Below are positions 45,188 to 54,058 of a stretch of DNA of 64,000 nt, piece by piece. Numbering within the stretch: position 1 is the first letter of the stretch; each line of letters starts with the position of its first letter. The notes under the pieces were generated by a model. It saw only the letters and a program-made list of their open reading frames with translations, had not been told where the DNA came from and did no database searches. Location: assembly GCA_965200765.1 (NCBI GenBank), contig OZ241380.1, positions 1,426,001 to 1,490,000 of the forward strand, read 5' to 3'. A program made the position numbers and the translations under genes. The DNA comes from G965200765 sp965200765. GTDB taxonomy: Bacteria > Pseudomonadota > Gammaproteobacteria > Arenicellales > JAJDZL01.

Positions 45188-47623
45188 CTATGACTTTAGA
45201 CGAATATTTTTTGGGTCATGCGGAGAATTTTCCACTACTGTACAAGGAAACCTGTCACCCAAAATTTCAATTTCGAACTGTGTGCCAATTCGACCGTAAC
45301 CTGATTGAACATAACCGATTGCCAGACTTTTTTCAATGAAATGACCATAAGCTCCGGCCGTTACGCGTCCAATCATGCCGTCACCATCCCACAAAGGTTC
45401 ACTACCGAGTGGGTCAGCGTCCTCAACATTATCTACGACAACTGTCACAAATTCTTGCGGTACACCTTCATTCATTTGGCGTTGAAGTGCATCCCGACCG
45501 ATGAAATCACCCTTGTCCATGTGAACAAACATGCCAAGCCCTGCTTCCAGAATTGAATATTCTCTCGTCAAATCCTGGCCCCACATTCGATAGGATTTTT
45601 CAATCCTGAGTGAATCCATCGCACGCATGCCGCACTGTCCGATATTAAACTCTTCACCCGCTTGCATGAGTTGTTCAAAAATATGGCGCTGGTATTCAAT
45701 TGGATGATGAATTTCCCAGCCCAGCTCGCCTACAAAATTCACTCTCATGGCTCGCACCGGGGCAAGTCCGATTTCAATGCTTTGAGATGTCAACCACCTG
45801 AATGATTCGTTTGACAAATCCGTATCTGTAATTTTCTGAAGAACCTTTCTGGAATTCGGTCCGGCAACCACCAGTGTGGCATGCGACGTCGTCAAATTTT
45901 CCAAGCGGACACTTTCGTCTTTCGGCAGATTCTTGTGAAGATAGCTCCAGTCATATCGTTCAGCAGCACCGGAGCTGACCAGATAGAATGAATCATCTTC
46001 ATTTCGGGTAATGGTGAACTCACTACGCACGCCGCCACGTTTTGTCAAAGCATGAGCGAGCTGCACGCGACCAGGTGTCTTCGGCAATCGTCTGGAAACC
46101 AGTCGATCCAGATATGTCTCTGCCTTGCTGCCGGATACCCGAAACTTGCTGAAACTGGTAATATCAATGATCCCGACATTGTTGCGAATGTTGTTGTGTT
46201 CGTTGCCAACATGCTCAAAGTACCTGGAACGACGGAAACTCCAGTCGTCTACCGCTTCAACGCCTTTTGGAGCAAACCAGTTTGGACGTTCCCAGCCGTA
46301 TCTTTGCCCCCAAACTGCTCCGGCAGCATCCAGCTTGTCGTGGATTGGACTGGTTTTCAGCGGTCGGCAAGCGGGACGTTCTTCGTCGGGGTAGTGAACA
46401 GTAAAGACATTCGCGTAGGCTTCCTCGTTTTTCTTTACCAGGTATCGACCACTTGCATAATCTCCGTATCGTCTCGGGTCAACTGCCAGTAAGTCAATCG
46501 AGGGCTCACCTTCAACCATCCACTCGGCAAGCTGCCACCCTGCTCCGCCTGCCGCTGTTACCCCGAAACTATGCCCCTCGTTCAACCACACATTTTGCAA
46601 TCCCCATGCCGGTCCAACCAACGGACTTCCATCTGGCGTATACGCGATTGGGCCGTTTACAATGTCTTTAATACCCGCAGTTTCAAATGATGGAACCCGA
46701 TTGATCGTTGCCTCAACATGCGGCATCAATCGATCCAAATCGCCCGGGAACAAATCTTTTTCAAATGTTGCCGGAACACCCTTTGCAAAGACTGCCGGGG
46801 CTCCGATTTCATACGGCCCCAGAATATAGCCCATGCGCTCTTCCCGCAAATAATAGGAAGCATCCGATTCTCGCAGAACCGCCAGCTCGGGGTTTCCAGC
46901 GTCGCGATACTCCTTGAGCTCCTTGCATTCATCGGTAACAATATACTGGTGCTGGACTGGGATGGAAGGGATGGAAATCCCGATGATTTTACTCATATCC
47001 TGCGAGTAGTTTCCGGAAGCGCATACAACGTGCTCGCAAACGATTTCACCTTTGGAGGTTCCGATTTTCCACTCGCCACCGGCAGTTCGATTCATACTTG
47101 TAACTTCAGTCTGCTGGTAAATTTTTGCCCCTAGCGATCTTGCACCTTTCGCCAATGCATTGGTCAGATCCACCGGAGCAATGTGTCCGTCGTGAGGATG
47201 GTAAAGTGCACCAACAAGTCCCTTTGGATTGATTAGCGGCCACAAGTCTTTGACTTCGGAGGGGGTAATGATTTCAAACGGCACTCCAATCGTGTTAGCT
47301 GTGCCGCAATACTTGTGATATTCGTCCATTCGATCGCGTGTGCAGGCCAGACGAAGATTCCCGGTTACGTGAAAACCAACATTTTGACCGGTTTCCTCTT
47401 CAAGTCTTTTGTACAGGTCAACCGAATACTTGTGCAATTGACCGACGGCATAACTCATATTGAACAACGGCAACAACCCGGCAGCGTGCCACGTCGAACC
47501 TGCAGTCAACTCTGTTCGTTCGCAAAGAACAGAATCGGTCCATCCCATTTTCGCCAGATGATAAAGCGTGCTGACACCGACGACACCGCCGCCGATAATT
47601 ACCACTCTTGCATGACTATCCAT
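45188..47623 (-). CDS. Dimethylglycine/sarcosine dehydrogenase-like FAD enzyme with GcvT domain
   Basis: 811-residue flavoenzyme. The FAD Rossmann motif GGGVVG (11-16) opens a DAO-type oxidase domain (about 1-370). GSTWHAAG includes H46, the position that carries covalent FAD in dimethylglycine dehydrogenases. An FAO-type middle region and a GcvT folate-binding domain (about 430-810) follow. Such enzymes demethylate dimethylglycine or sarcosine, passing the methyl group as formaldehyde to tetrahydrofolate and electrons to ETF. The etfBA genes are directly downstream, in agreement. The substrate could also be a related N-methyl amino acid. GGGAG lies before the ATG. Confidence 0.9.
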   Translation of the reverse strand: MDSHARVVIIGGGVVGVSTLYHLAKMGWTDSVLCERTELTAGSTWHAAGLLPLFNMSYAVGQLHKYSVDLYKRLEEETGQNVGFHVTGNLRLACTRDRMDEYHKYCGTANTIGVPFEIITPSEVKDLWPLINPKGLVGALYHPHDGHIAPVDLTNALAKGARSLGAKIYQQTEVTSMNRTAGGEWKIGTSKGEIVCEHVVCASGNYSQDMSKIIGISIPSIPVQHQYIVTDECKELKEYRDAGNPELAVLRESDASYYLREERMGYILGPYEIGAPAVFAKGVPATFEKDLFPGDLDRLMPHVEATINRVPSFETAGIKDIVNGPIAYTPDGSPLVGPAWGLQNVWLNEGHSFGVTAAGGAGWQLAEWMVEGEPSIDLLAVDPRRYGDYASGRYLVKKNEEAYANVFTVHYPDEERPACRPLKTSPIHDKLDAAGAVWGQRYGWERPNWFAPKGVEAVDDWSFRRSRYFEHVGNEHNNIRNNVGIIDITSFSKFRVSGSKAETYLDRLVSRRLPKTPGRVQLAHALTKRGGVRSEFTITRNEDDSFYLVSSGAAERYDWSYLHKNLPKDESVRLENLTTSHATLVVAGPNSRKVLQKITDTDLSNESFRWLTSQSIEIGLAPVRAMRVNFVGELGWEIHHPIEYQRHIFEQLMQAGEEFNIGQCGMRAMDSLRIEKSYRMWGQDLTREYSILEAGLGMFVHMDKGDFIGRDALQRQMNEGVPQEFVTVVVDNVEDADPLGSEPLWDGDGMIGRVTAGAYGHFIEKSLAIGYVQSGYGRIGTQFEIEILGDRFPCTVVENSPHDPKNIRLKS

Positions 47624-48007
47624 TCAGAACTCCCAATCCAAGTCGTTCAGTTTGTTTTCTACAACTCATATGCGCATTGTTCATTTGACCACTTTCACAT
47701 GGCAGTCTTGCCCGGCAGAAGTCTTCCAGACAAGCGCATCCAATCAACTATTATCTTTATTTTGATTGCCAAAACCTGTTTTGATTTTGTTTTTTCTTGA
47801 GTTTGGCGAATAATCACTGCTGTTCTTTTGCCAACACCAGCAACAATCAGTGCAGACCCACTATACTCTTTTGTGTTCTTCATAAATTCAAACAATTAGA
47901 CAAGATAACTCGCCGCAAATATACACTGAATATATGGGTTAAATCGCAGATAATATGATCAAGTTGTACTATCATTTTTACTTGACACAAGGAGTTGTAA
48001 GTCATCA
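47624..48007. other. Divergent intergenic region before DMGDH-like and lipoprotein genes
   Basis: 384 bp between divergent genes, AT-rich toward the right, with no convincing gene (the 66-codon minus frame has no motif). It must hold promoters for both sides. AAGGAG near 47990 is the ribosome site of the first lipoprotein gene; GATAAT around 47948 is a possible -10 on the plus strand. Confidence 0.4.
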
Positions 48008-49027
48008 ATGAACACTACGAGTTATACTTTGGGGTCGAAACTCTTCAAATATGCTTTTATAGCAAATTTATTCATCGCAATTGTCGCAGCTACAGGATGC
48101 AGCTCGAATACTGCCAGTTTTGTTGAGAACCCGGACCTGGCCCGTCAAATCGCAGGCGGTGAACGGCTAAGCTTGAGCCGCGCGCAAATCCAGACACTCT
48201 TGAGAAGCCGGATTAGCAATGCAGATTCGATCGTTTCGGGGGACGTAATCGGCAGATACCAAAACACCCCGTTTGTCGCAACTAGTAGTAGATGTGGTGA
48301 AATTTTGGCGACTTCTTGCCGTTATCAATTTCCTTCAGGTCCCGCCTTGCCGGCAAGTCTTCGAAACGTATCCTTCGACTTGGTGCTTACCAGCGCATCC
48401 AGTAACACCATGAGCTACAGTCCGTTGTTTTCGCTTAACAACGTCGCGCTTGTCCAAGGGCAAGTCAAACGCGAAGATTGGCCGGCAAGACGACATACTG
48501 GTGACATTATTGCAATTGGGGGTATCCTTGACAACGCTACATTCGTGATCGAAGGCATCCGAATTTTCGAAGAACGGATACTTCGACGCGATAAATTGCT
48601 GGTTTGGGGAGCAGCTGCGTATTCGTTCGGAGACAAAAGCAATTCAAGACCAACAATCAGTGGTACCAGCGCGACCTGGAGAGGAGCGATGGTGGGTGTG
48701 GACCTGAGTAGTACGCCTAACGATTTGAGCCGGCTGAACACATTGTCCGGCAACACGACTTTAACGGTTCGAAATGCAAATAACCGTTCAACCGTTGATG
48801 TGAGTTTTTCAAACATCCGGTCCTTGAATCAAGGGTTCACACCGCCCCGGAGCATACAAGGTTGGACCGGGATTCCATTGACTAGCGATACATTCAGTAC
48901 CGGAAGTGCCAGTAACCAAGTCGAAGGTACATTCTACGGTGCCAATCATAAAGATGTTGGTGGGCATTTTAGACGCGGTAATGTCATTGGCGCATTTGGC
49001 GCCAAACGGCAAGTACAGTCCAATTGA
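48008..49027 (+). CDS. TbpB-like surface lipoprotein (copy 1)
   Basis: 339-residue lipoprotein: signal peptide with lipobox AATG-C31, then a beta-rich body. It ends with a transferrin-binding-protein-like barrel domain: VEGTFYGANHKDVGGHFRRGNVIGAFGAKR. Proteins with this ending are typically surface lipoproteins moved out by a Slam translocon and bind host or environmental ligands (iron, heme or other). AAGGAG precedes the ATG. It is followed by a paralogue (49167), probably a tandem duplication. No TonB receptor or Slam gene is visible in the window, so the ligand is unknown. Confidence 0.75.
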   Translation: MNTTSYTLGSKLFKYAFIANLFIAIVAATGCSSNTASFVENPDLARQIAGGERLSLSRAQIQTLLRSRISNADSIVSGDVIGRYQNTPFVATSSRCGEILATSCRYQFPSGPALPASLRNVSFDLVLTSASSNTMSYSPLFSLNNVALVQGQVKREDWPARRHTGDIIAIGGILDNATFVIEGIRIFEERILRRDKLLVWGAAAYSFGDKSNSRPTISGTSATWRGAMVGVDLSSTPNDLSRLNTLSGNTTLTVRNANNRSTVDVSFSNIRSLNQGFTPPRSIQGWTGIPLTSDTFSTGSASNQVEGTFYGANHKDVGGHFRRGNVIGAFGAKRQVQSN

Positions 49028-49078
49028 GTTGCCGTTTCGTCTGAATTCCTTTGGGTTTTGTATGGCAAAAACTGAGAA

Positions 49079-49106
49079 ATTGCGTTTTCTGTGCAAACAA
49101 CGCAAT
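49079..49106. repeat. 8-bp inverted repeat between lipoprotein genes
   Basis: ATTGCGTT (49079-49086) and AACGCAAT (49099-49106) with a 12-nt loop, directly before a -10-like TATACT (49106-49111). It may be an operator of the second lipoprotein gene or an attenuating hairpin between the two. The gap is about 140 nt. Confidence 0.45.
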
Positions 49107-49166
49107 ATACTTTCAGCAACTGAACTTGTTCAATACCCTGAATGACGATAGAGGAGGAGACACAAC

Positions 49167-50090
49167 ATGAATTCGCTACGCTTTGTAATGATTGGTCTGG
49201 CAACTGTCAGTTTTCTGGCCACCGTCGGATGCTCATCTAGCAGTAATACTGGCTACTGGTCCATCAATCCCGGCCAAGCCCGCGGATATGCTATGGGAGG
49301 AGCTTTTGACTTGCCGCCCGACGAGATCAAAGGTGAGGTCGATTCACAAAGAAACAATTCGACTGTCATAATTTCTGGTGACATGGTCATCAGTACGGGT
49401 GCCAACCGGCTTCCGGCCAACTGCAGAGGACCGGCCTGTACTTTCACCAATACCGCCACTGGGGCAGTGATTCCAATTTCTCTTTTGAATCCGCTAACTC
49501 CAAGTCTGGAGTTTCAAGGAATCATGACAAAAAATGGAGTCAGAATCGGTGAAGGACGAGATTTTCTCAAAGGTTTCCCGTCAACTGGCACCAACTTCAC
49601 CCGGCTGGCTGTAGGCGGTCAACTGGTATACACATTTTTCGCGGTCGACCGCTTCCTGTTTAAAAGCAACATCGGTGTAATGCCAACAAGTGTTGCTTGG
49701 TCGTTCGGCAATAATCAACGTCTACCGTCGACTGTTCCTCCTTCAGCAACCTGGTCTGGCATCATGCTCGGGCTAGACTACAGCGACGGGTCAATTGCTC
49801 CAACCAATATTCAAGCGCTGGTGGGAGATGCCAACATTACTGTGACCGGCGGCGAAGCACCGGTAGCAAGCATTCGCTTTTCGAATATCGTGAATATGAA
49901 CACCGGTGCAACTCGCACGATCAATGGATGGTCCGATCTTGCAATTTCAGCTGGCCGGTTCGGAGATGGGTCGACTGGAAACAAAATTCAGGGAATTTTC
50001 TATGGCCCGAATTACGAGGAAGTTGGGGGACACTTTGAAAGAGACAGTGTAGTCGGATCATTTGGTGCAAAGCGCCCTGTTGATCAGTGA
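49167..50090 (+). CDS. TbpB-like surface lipoprotein (copy 2)
   Basis: 307-residue paralogue of the preceding lipoprotein: lipobox LATVG-C22, beta-rich body, and the same ending (IQGIFYGPNYEEVGGHFERDSVVGSFGAKR). Parallel segments throughout (WSFGNN...PPSATWSG against YSFGDK...SGTSATWRG) show that the two arose by duplication and diverged. A strong ribosome site GAGGAGGAG precedes the ATG. It was probably transcribed in part from its own promoter (TATACT at 49106). The ligand is unknown. Confidence 0.75.
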   Translation: MNSLRFVMIGLATVSFLATVGCSSSSNTGYWSINPGQARGYAMGGAFDLPPDEIKGEVDSQRNNSTVIISGDMVISTGANRLPANCRGPACTFTNTATGAVIPISLLNPLTPSLEFQGIMTKNGVRIGEGRDFLKGFPSTGTNFTRLAVGGQLVYTFFAVDRFLFKSNIGVMPTSVAWSFGNNQRLPSTVPPSATWSGIMLGLDYSDGSIAPTNIQALVGDANITVTGGEAPVASIRFSNIVNMNTGATRTINGWSDLAISAGRFGDGSTGNKIQGIFYGPNYEEVGGHFERDSVVGSFGAKRPVDQ

Positions 50091-50477
50091 ACATGCTGTT
50101 GCATGGAAAACTGTCAGTCGATCGAACCAAGTCGCCTGAATCGGTCAGGACTTCAACAAGCCAATAATCATTTGGTTCAGTATTGGTATTCAGTGCCGTT
50201 GAGTCAGCAAAAATCGCATTCATTGCTGGCTCAACTAAAATTTTCCAACATCTCGAGAAAAAATCTGCGATAATTGTCATGTTCATTCCCTATTCAGGAT
50301 GAACGAGTTTCAAACTTTAAAATTGCAGTTTGCAGGCAGCTAATCCTTCTTGTGTTTATGCTCCTATTGTCTGCAGACTGCATCTTTTTCCAATTGAACT
50401 GGCAGATTGTCATTCACGTCAATCCATTGTTGCCAGTCAAGTTTTAAACTCACACAACAACTGATCGCGACACATTC
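50091..50477. other. Intergenic region before aceK
   Basis: 387 bp with no gene I can support; a 121-codon minus-strand frame overlaps the lipoprotein gene and has no family features. No consensus promoter or terminator is obvious; aceK presumably has its own promoter here. Confidence 0.4.
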
Positions 50478-52301
50478 ATGGCAGAAATCATTTCACTTCG
50501 GCAACCCGGCCTGGAACGTGGTGAACCGCACGCTACGCAGTACGACACCTTGCCTACGGGCACTTCAAAATTTGCAATGAAAATTGCAGTAACAATTTTG
50601 AATGGTTTTGAGAAGCATTTCAGTGTGTACCAGGAGATTACTGCAGGTGCCAAACAAAGATTTGAACAAGCTGACTGGGCAGGTGCCCGCGAGGCATCCA
50701 GAAAACGAATTCACCTCTACGACAAGCGAGTCCAGGAAACCCTTGCCATCCTGAGGAATGACCTGAATATCACTGAATTGGACACGCCGTTCTGGGAAGA
50801 AGTCAAAATTCGATATATCCGCCTGCTGCTAAACCATCGACAGCCTGAATTGGCGGAAAGCTTCTACAACTCCGTATTTTGCCGATTGTTTGACCGCCGA
50901 TACTACAACAATACAAACATCTTTGTTCGCTCATCTGTGTCCAAAGAATATATCTTGGCAGATGAACCCATTTACAAGTCCTATTACCCTGAAAAAGCAG
51001 GCTTGCAAAACACGATCACGCAAATCCTGAATGATGCCGGGCTTGATATACCGTTCGAGAATATCCAGCGCGACGTCAGAAACATCATGCGCACGATCAA
51101 CCGGCATCTGCCGCTACAGCGCAGAGTTTTGCAACTGAACTACCAAATTGATGTTCTTTCTTCCCTGTTCTTCCGCAACAAGGGTGCATACCTGATTGGA
51201 CGCGTAATCAACGGATACCATAAAACCCCGTTCATAGTGCCGATTTTGCATAATGAAAAAGGCGGAGTTTATGTGGATGCGCTGTTACTGAACCCGGTTG
51301 ATTTGGATGCCGTTTTCAGCTTCGCCCGTGCCTATTTCATGGTTTCCACTCAGGTACCGTCGGCAACTGTCGGGTTCCTGATGAAGATACTGCCAGACAA
51401 ATCCAAATCCGACCTTTATTCTGCCATAGGATTCCATAAGCAAGGCAAGACCGCGTTTTATCGTGATTTCCTGTTTCACCTGTCTCACTCGAACGATGAG
51501 TTCATTGAAGCGCCCGGAACTCGCGGCTTGGTGATGATGGTTTTTACACTTCCATCCTATCACTATGTGTTCAAGTTGATCAAGGACCGCTTCGAACCAC
51601 CCAAGGATATTCCCCGCTCCACTGTCATCAACAAATATCTGCTGGTGAAACAACATGATCGAGTGGGTCGACTGGCCGATACGATGGAATACTCTGATGT
51701 TGCCTTGCCAAAAGACCGATTCAGTGAGGAGTTGCTGGAAATATTGGAGACCACTTGCAGTCGGTCAGTCAGCATTGAAAGTGATGTGGTGCTTCTCAAG
51801 CACGTTTACATTGAACATCGAATGGTACCGCTTGATCTCCGACTCGCCAATGTTACAGATGAAGAAGCACTCAAATTCACTCGTGGTTATGGCGAAGCCA
51901 TCAAGGAAATGGCCGCAGCAAATATCTTCCCGGGTGATATGCTGCTGAAGAACTTCGGTGTTACCCGAAATAACCGTGTCGTGTTCTACGACTATGACGA
52001 GATCAGCTATTTGACTGACTGCAAAGTCAGGAAGATTCCAAAAGCTCGCAATCTTGACGAGGAAATGTTCGAGCAACCCTGGTTTTCAATTGGCGAGAAT
52101 GATATTTTCCCGGAAGAGTTTGAACGATACTTTCTGGTCAATCCTGCAATTCGGAAATACTTCAGGGAAATTCATGGCGATTTGATGACTCCCGAGTTCT
52201 GGAGACAAAAGCAAGAGGCAATCCGCGCCGGCAAGCTGGAGGATGTTGTTCCTTACGACCCGTCCATTCGTTTTCCTCGTGAAGAAAAAACCAATGTCTG
52301 A
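50478..52301 (+). CDS. aceK: Isocitrate dehydrogenase kinase/phosphatase
   Basis: 607-residue bifunctional enzyme (E. coli 578) that phosphorylates and dephosphorylates isocitrate dehydrogenase, directing flux between TCA cycle and glyoxylate shunt. Family segments: GFEKHFSVYQEITAGAKQRF at the N-terminus, YYNNTNIFVRSSVSKEYI, and the kinase part with NKYLLVKQHDRVGRLADTMEYS and ILLKN-like/FYDYDEISYLTDC (metal-binding). The frame begins at ATG 50478, about 32 residues before the usual AceK start near residue 33; a later ATG at 50577 would begin at MKIAVTILNGFEKHF. It is detached from aceA. Confidence 0.95.
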   Translation: MAEIISLRQPGLERGEPHATQYDTLPTGTSKFAMKIAVTILNGFEKHFSVYQEITAGAKQRFEQADWAGAREASRKRIHLYDKRVQETLAILRNDLNITELDTPFWEEVKIRYIRLLLNHRQPELAESFYNSVFCRLFDRRYYNNTNIFVRSSVSKEYILADEPIYKSYYPEKAGLQNTITQILNDAGLDIPFENIQRDVRNIMRTINRHLPLQRRVLQLNYQIDVLSSLFFRNKGAYLIGRVINGYHKTPFIVPILHNEKGGVYVDALLLNPVDLDAVFSFARAYFMVSTQVPSATVGFLMKILPDKSKSDLYSAIGFHKQGKTAFYRDFLFHLSHSNDEFIEAPGTRGLVMMVFTLPSYHYVFKLIKDRFEPPKDIPRSTVINKYLLVKQHDRVGRLADTMEYSDVALPKDRFSEELLEILETTCSRSVSIESDVVLLKHVYIEHRMVPLDLRLANVTDEEALKFTRGYGEAIKEMAAANIFPGDMLLKNFGVTRNNRVVFYDYDEISYLTDCKVRKIPKARNLDEEMFEQPWFSIGENDIFPEEFERYFLVNPAIRKYFREIHGDLMTPEFWRQKQEAIRAGKLEDVVPYDPSIRFPREEKTNV

Positions 52302-52480
52302 CTTCAAATAGTGCTGAAGAATTCTGAACTACCATGTCGAGCGACCGCAACCTGCGAAAACTTTTGAAAAATCTGATTCGAATCTGTGCAACGGCACAAA
52401 TCAACAAATTCAGGTCGCAAATTCACTGGTAAATTTTCATAGAATTGACATACTGAAGCAATTTAAACATCTGATACGAA

Positions 52481-54016
52481 ATGGCTGAAAGACGAGGCAG
52501 ATCTGGTGGTCGCAGCGCCAGAATGGAAGAACGAAAGAAAGTGCGAATTCCCCCGCTTCCTTACATTACGCGCAAGGTACCAGTCTACCAATTGGCTTCA
52601 GACGAAGTTCTGGAGTTGATTGAACACAATTCTGAAACCCTGCTGCAAGAAATCGGCATTGACTTCAAGGATGATCCCGAAGCACTGAAAATTTGGCGCG
52701 ATGCCGGTGCATCGGTCAACGGCGAGCGGGTTCAATTCGACAAAGGCATGTGTCGAAAAATCATTCAGGACCATGCCCCTTCAGAATTTCATCAAGCCGC
52801 ACGCAATCCGGACCGTAATATACGCATTGCCAAAGACACAGTTGTTTTGGCACCGGCTTATGGACCTCCATTTATTCGCTCGCTAGACGATGGTCGACGC
52901 TACGCGAACATTGAAGACTTTCGAAATTTTGTCAAACTGACGTACATGTCACCTGCTTTGCACCATTCGGGCGGGACGGTTTGCGAACCCGTCGACCTGC
53001 CTGTCAACAAACGACATTTCGACATGATCTACAGTCACATCAAGTATTCCGACAAGCCGTTTATGGGATCGGTTACCAGTGGCAAACGCGCACAAGATAC
53101 TGTTGACATGGCAAAAATTGTCTTCGGCGAAGAATTCGCATCAAATCAGACTTGCATTGTTTCTCTGATCAATGTGAACTCTCCGATGACTTACGATGAT
53201 ACGATGCTGGCAGCACTGAAAGTGTATGCAAAGAACAATCAGGGAACGGTGATCTCACCCTTTATTCTTGCGGGTGCAATGTCGCCGGTCACAGTAGTTG
53301 GCACCTGTGCTCAAATTCTTGCAGAAGCCATGGCAGGAATGGCTTTTGCCCAGTTGATACGCCCCGGCGCACCTGTCATTTTTGGTACATTCAGCAGCTC
53401 AATTTCAATGCAGTCTGGTGCACCGACATTTGGAACACCGGAACCGTCACAGGTTCTGTTGCTGTGTGCTGCACTGGCGCGACGGCTGGGAGTGCCATTT
53501 CGTAGCGGTGGCGGATTGTGTGCATCAAAAATAGCGGATGCGCAGGCGGCCTATGAATCTGCAAATACACTGCAAACTGCAATGCTCGCCGGCGTGAATT
53601 TTATGCTTCATACTGCTGGTTGGCTTGAAGGCGGACTGGCAATGGGATACGAAAAATTCGTGATGGACGCAGATCAGGCCGGAATGATTCAAACATTCCT
53701 TTCCGGAGTCGATATATCGGAAAATGGCCAAGCACTGGATGCCTTGCGAGAAGTCGGCCCAGGCAACCACTTTCTGGGGTGCGCCCATACACAGGAAAAC
53801 TTTGAAACAGCATTCTACATGTCAAGAATTGCCGACAACAACAGTTTCGAGCAGTGGGAAGCCAACGGTGCAATGGATGCAAACCAGCGCGCGAATCTAT
53901 TGTGGAAGCAAATGCTGGAAGAATATGAAACACCCTACCTGGACCCGTCTATCGACGAAGCACTGATTGAATACATGAAAAATCGAAAATCATCATTTCC
54001 TGATTCATTCACATAA
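52481..54016 (+). CDS. MttB-family methyltransferase (non-pyrrolysine)
   Basis: 511-residue protein of the trimethylamine methyltransferase superfamily (COG5598). In archaeal MttB the catalytic residue is pyrrolysine encoded by UAG; here the frame is continuous, so it belongs to the non-Pyl group, whose characterised members demethylate glycine betaine, proline betaine or carnitine and pass the methyl to a corrinoid protein. Recognisable segments: MYSHIKYSDKPFMGSVTSG-like, LINVNSPMTYDD, and FGTFSSSISMQSGAPTFGTPEP. No corrinoid protein gene lies beside it. The N-terminal 20 residues are Arg/Gly-rich. It is 42 nt before the aminotransferase gene, probably one operon, and near the DMGDH-like gene. 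Confidence 0.85.
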   Translation: MAERRGRSGGRSARMEERKKVRIPPLPYITRKVPVYQLASDEVLELIEHNSETLLQEIGIDFKDDPEALKIWRDAGASVNGERVQFDKGMCRKIIQDHAPSEFHQAARNPDRNIRIAKDTVVLAPAYGPPFIRSLDDGRRYANIEDFRNFVKLTYMSPALHHSGGTVCEPVDLPVNKRHFDMIYSHIKYSDKPFMGSVTSGKRAQDTVDMAKIVFGEEFASNQTCIVSLINVNSPMTYDDTMLAALKVYAKNNQGTVISPFILAGAMSPVTVVGTCAQILAEAMAGMAFAQLIRPGAPVIFGTFSSSISMQSGAPTFGTPEPSQVLLLCAALARRLGVPFRSGGGLCASKIADAQAAYESANTLQTAMLAGVNFMLHTAGWLEGGLAMGYEKFVMDADQAGMIQTFLSGVDISENGQALDALREVGPGNHFLGCAHTQENFETAFYMSRIADNNSFEQWEANGAMDANQRANLLWKQMLEEYETPYLDPSIDEALIEYMKNRKSSFPDSFT

Positions 54017-54058
54017 AATGGGTGTAGAATTTTATCTTTTCAACCAACTTGAAATACG

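Noticed and set aside
47695..47895. 66-codon minus-strand frame before the lipoprotein gene
   Set aside because: No motif and no good start; it lies in a divergent promoter region.
49921..50286. 121-codon minus-strand frame overlapping the second lipoprotein gene
   Set aside because: Largely antisense to a well-supported gene, with no family features.
52481..54016. Pyrrolysine-containing MttB
   Set aside because: The frame has no in-frame UAG; it belongs to the non-Pyl group.
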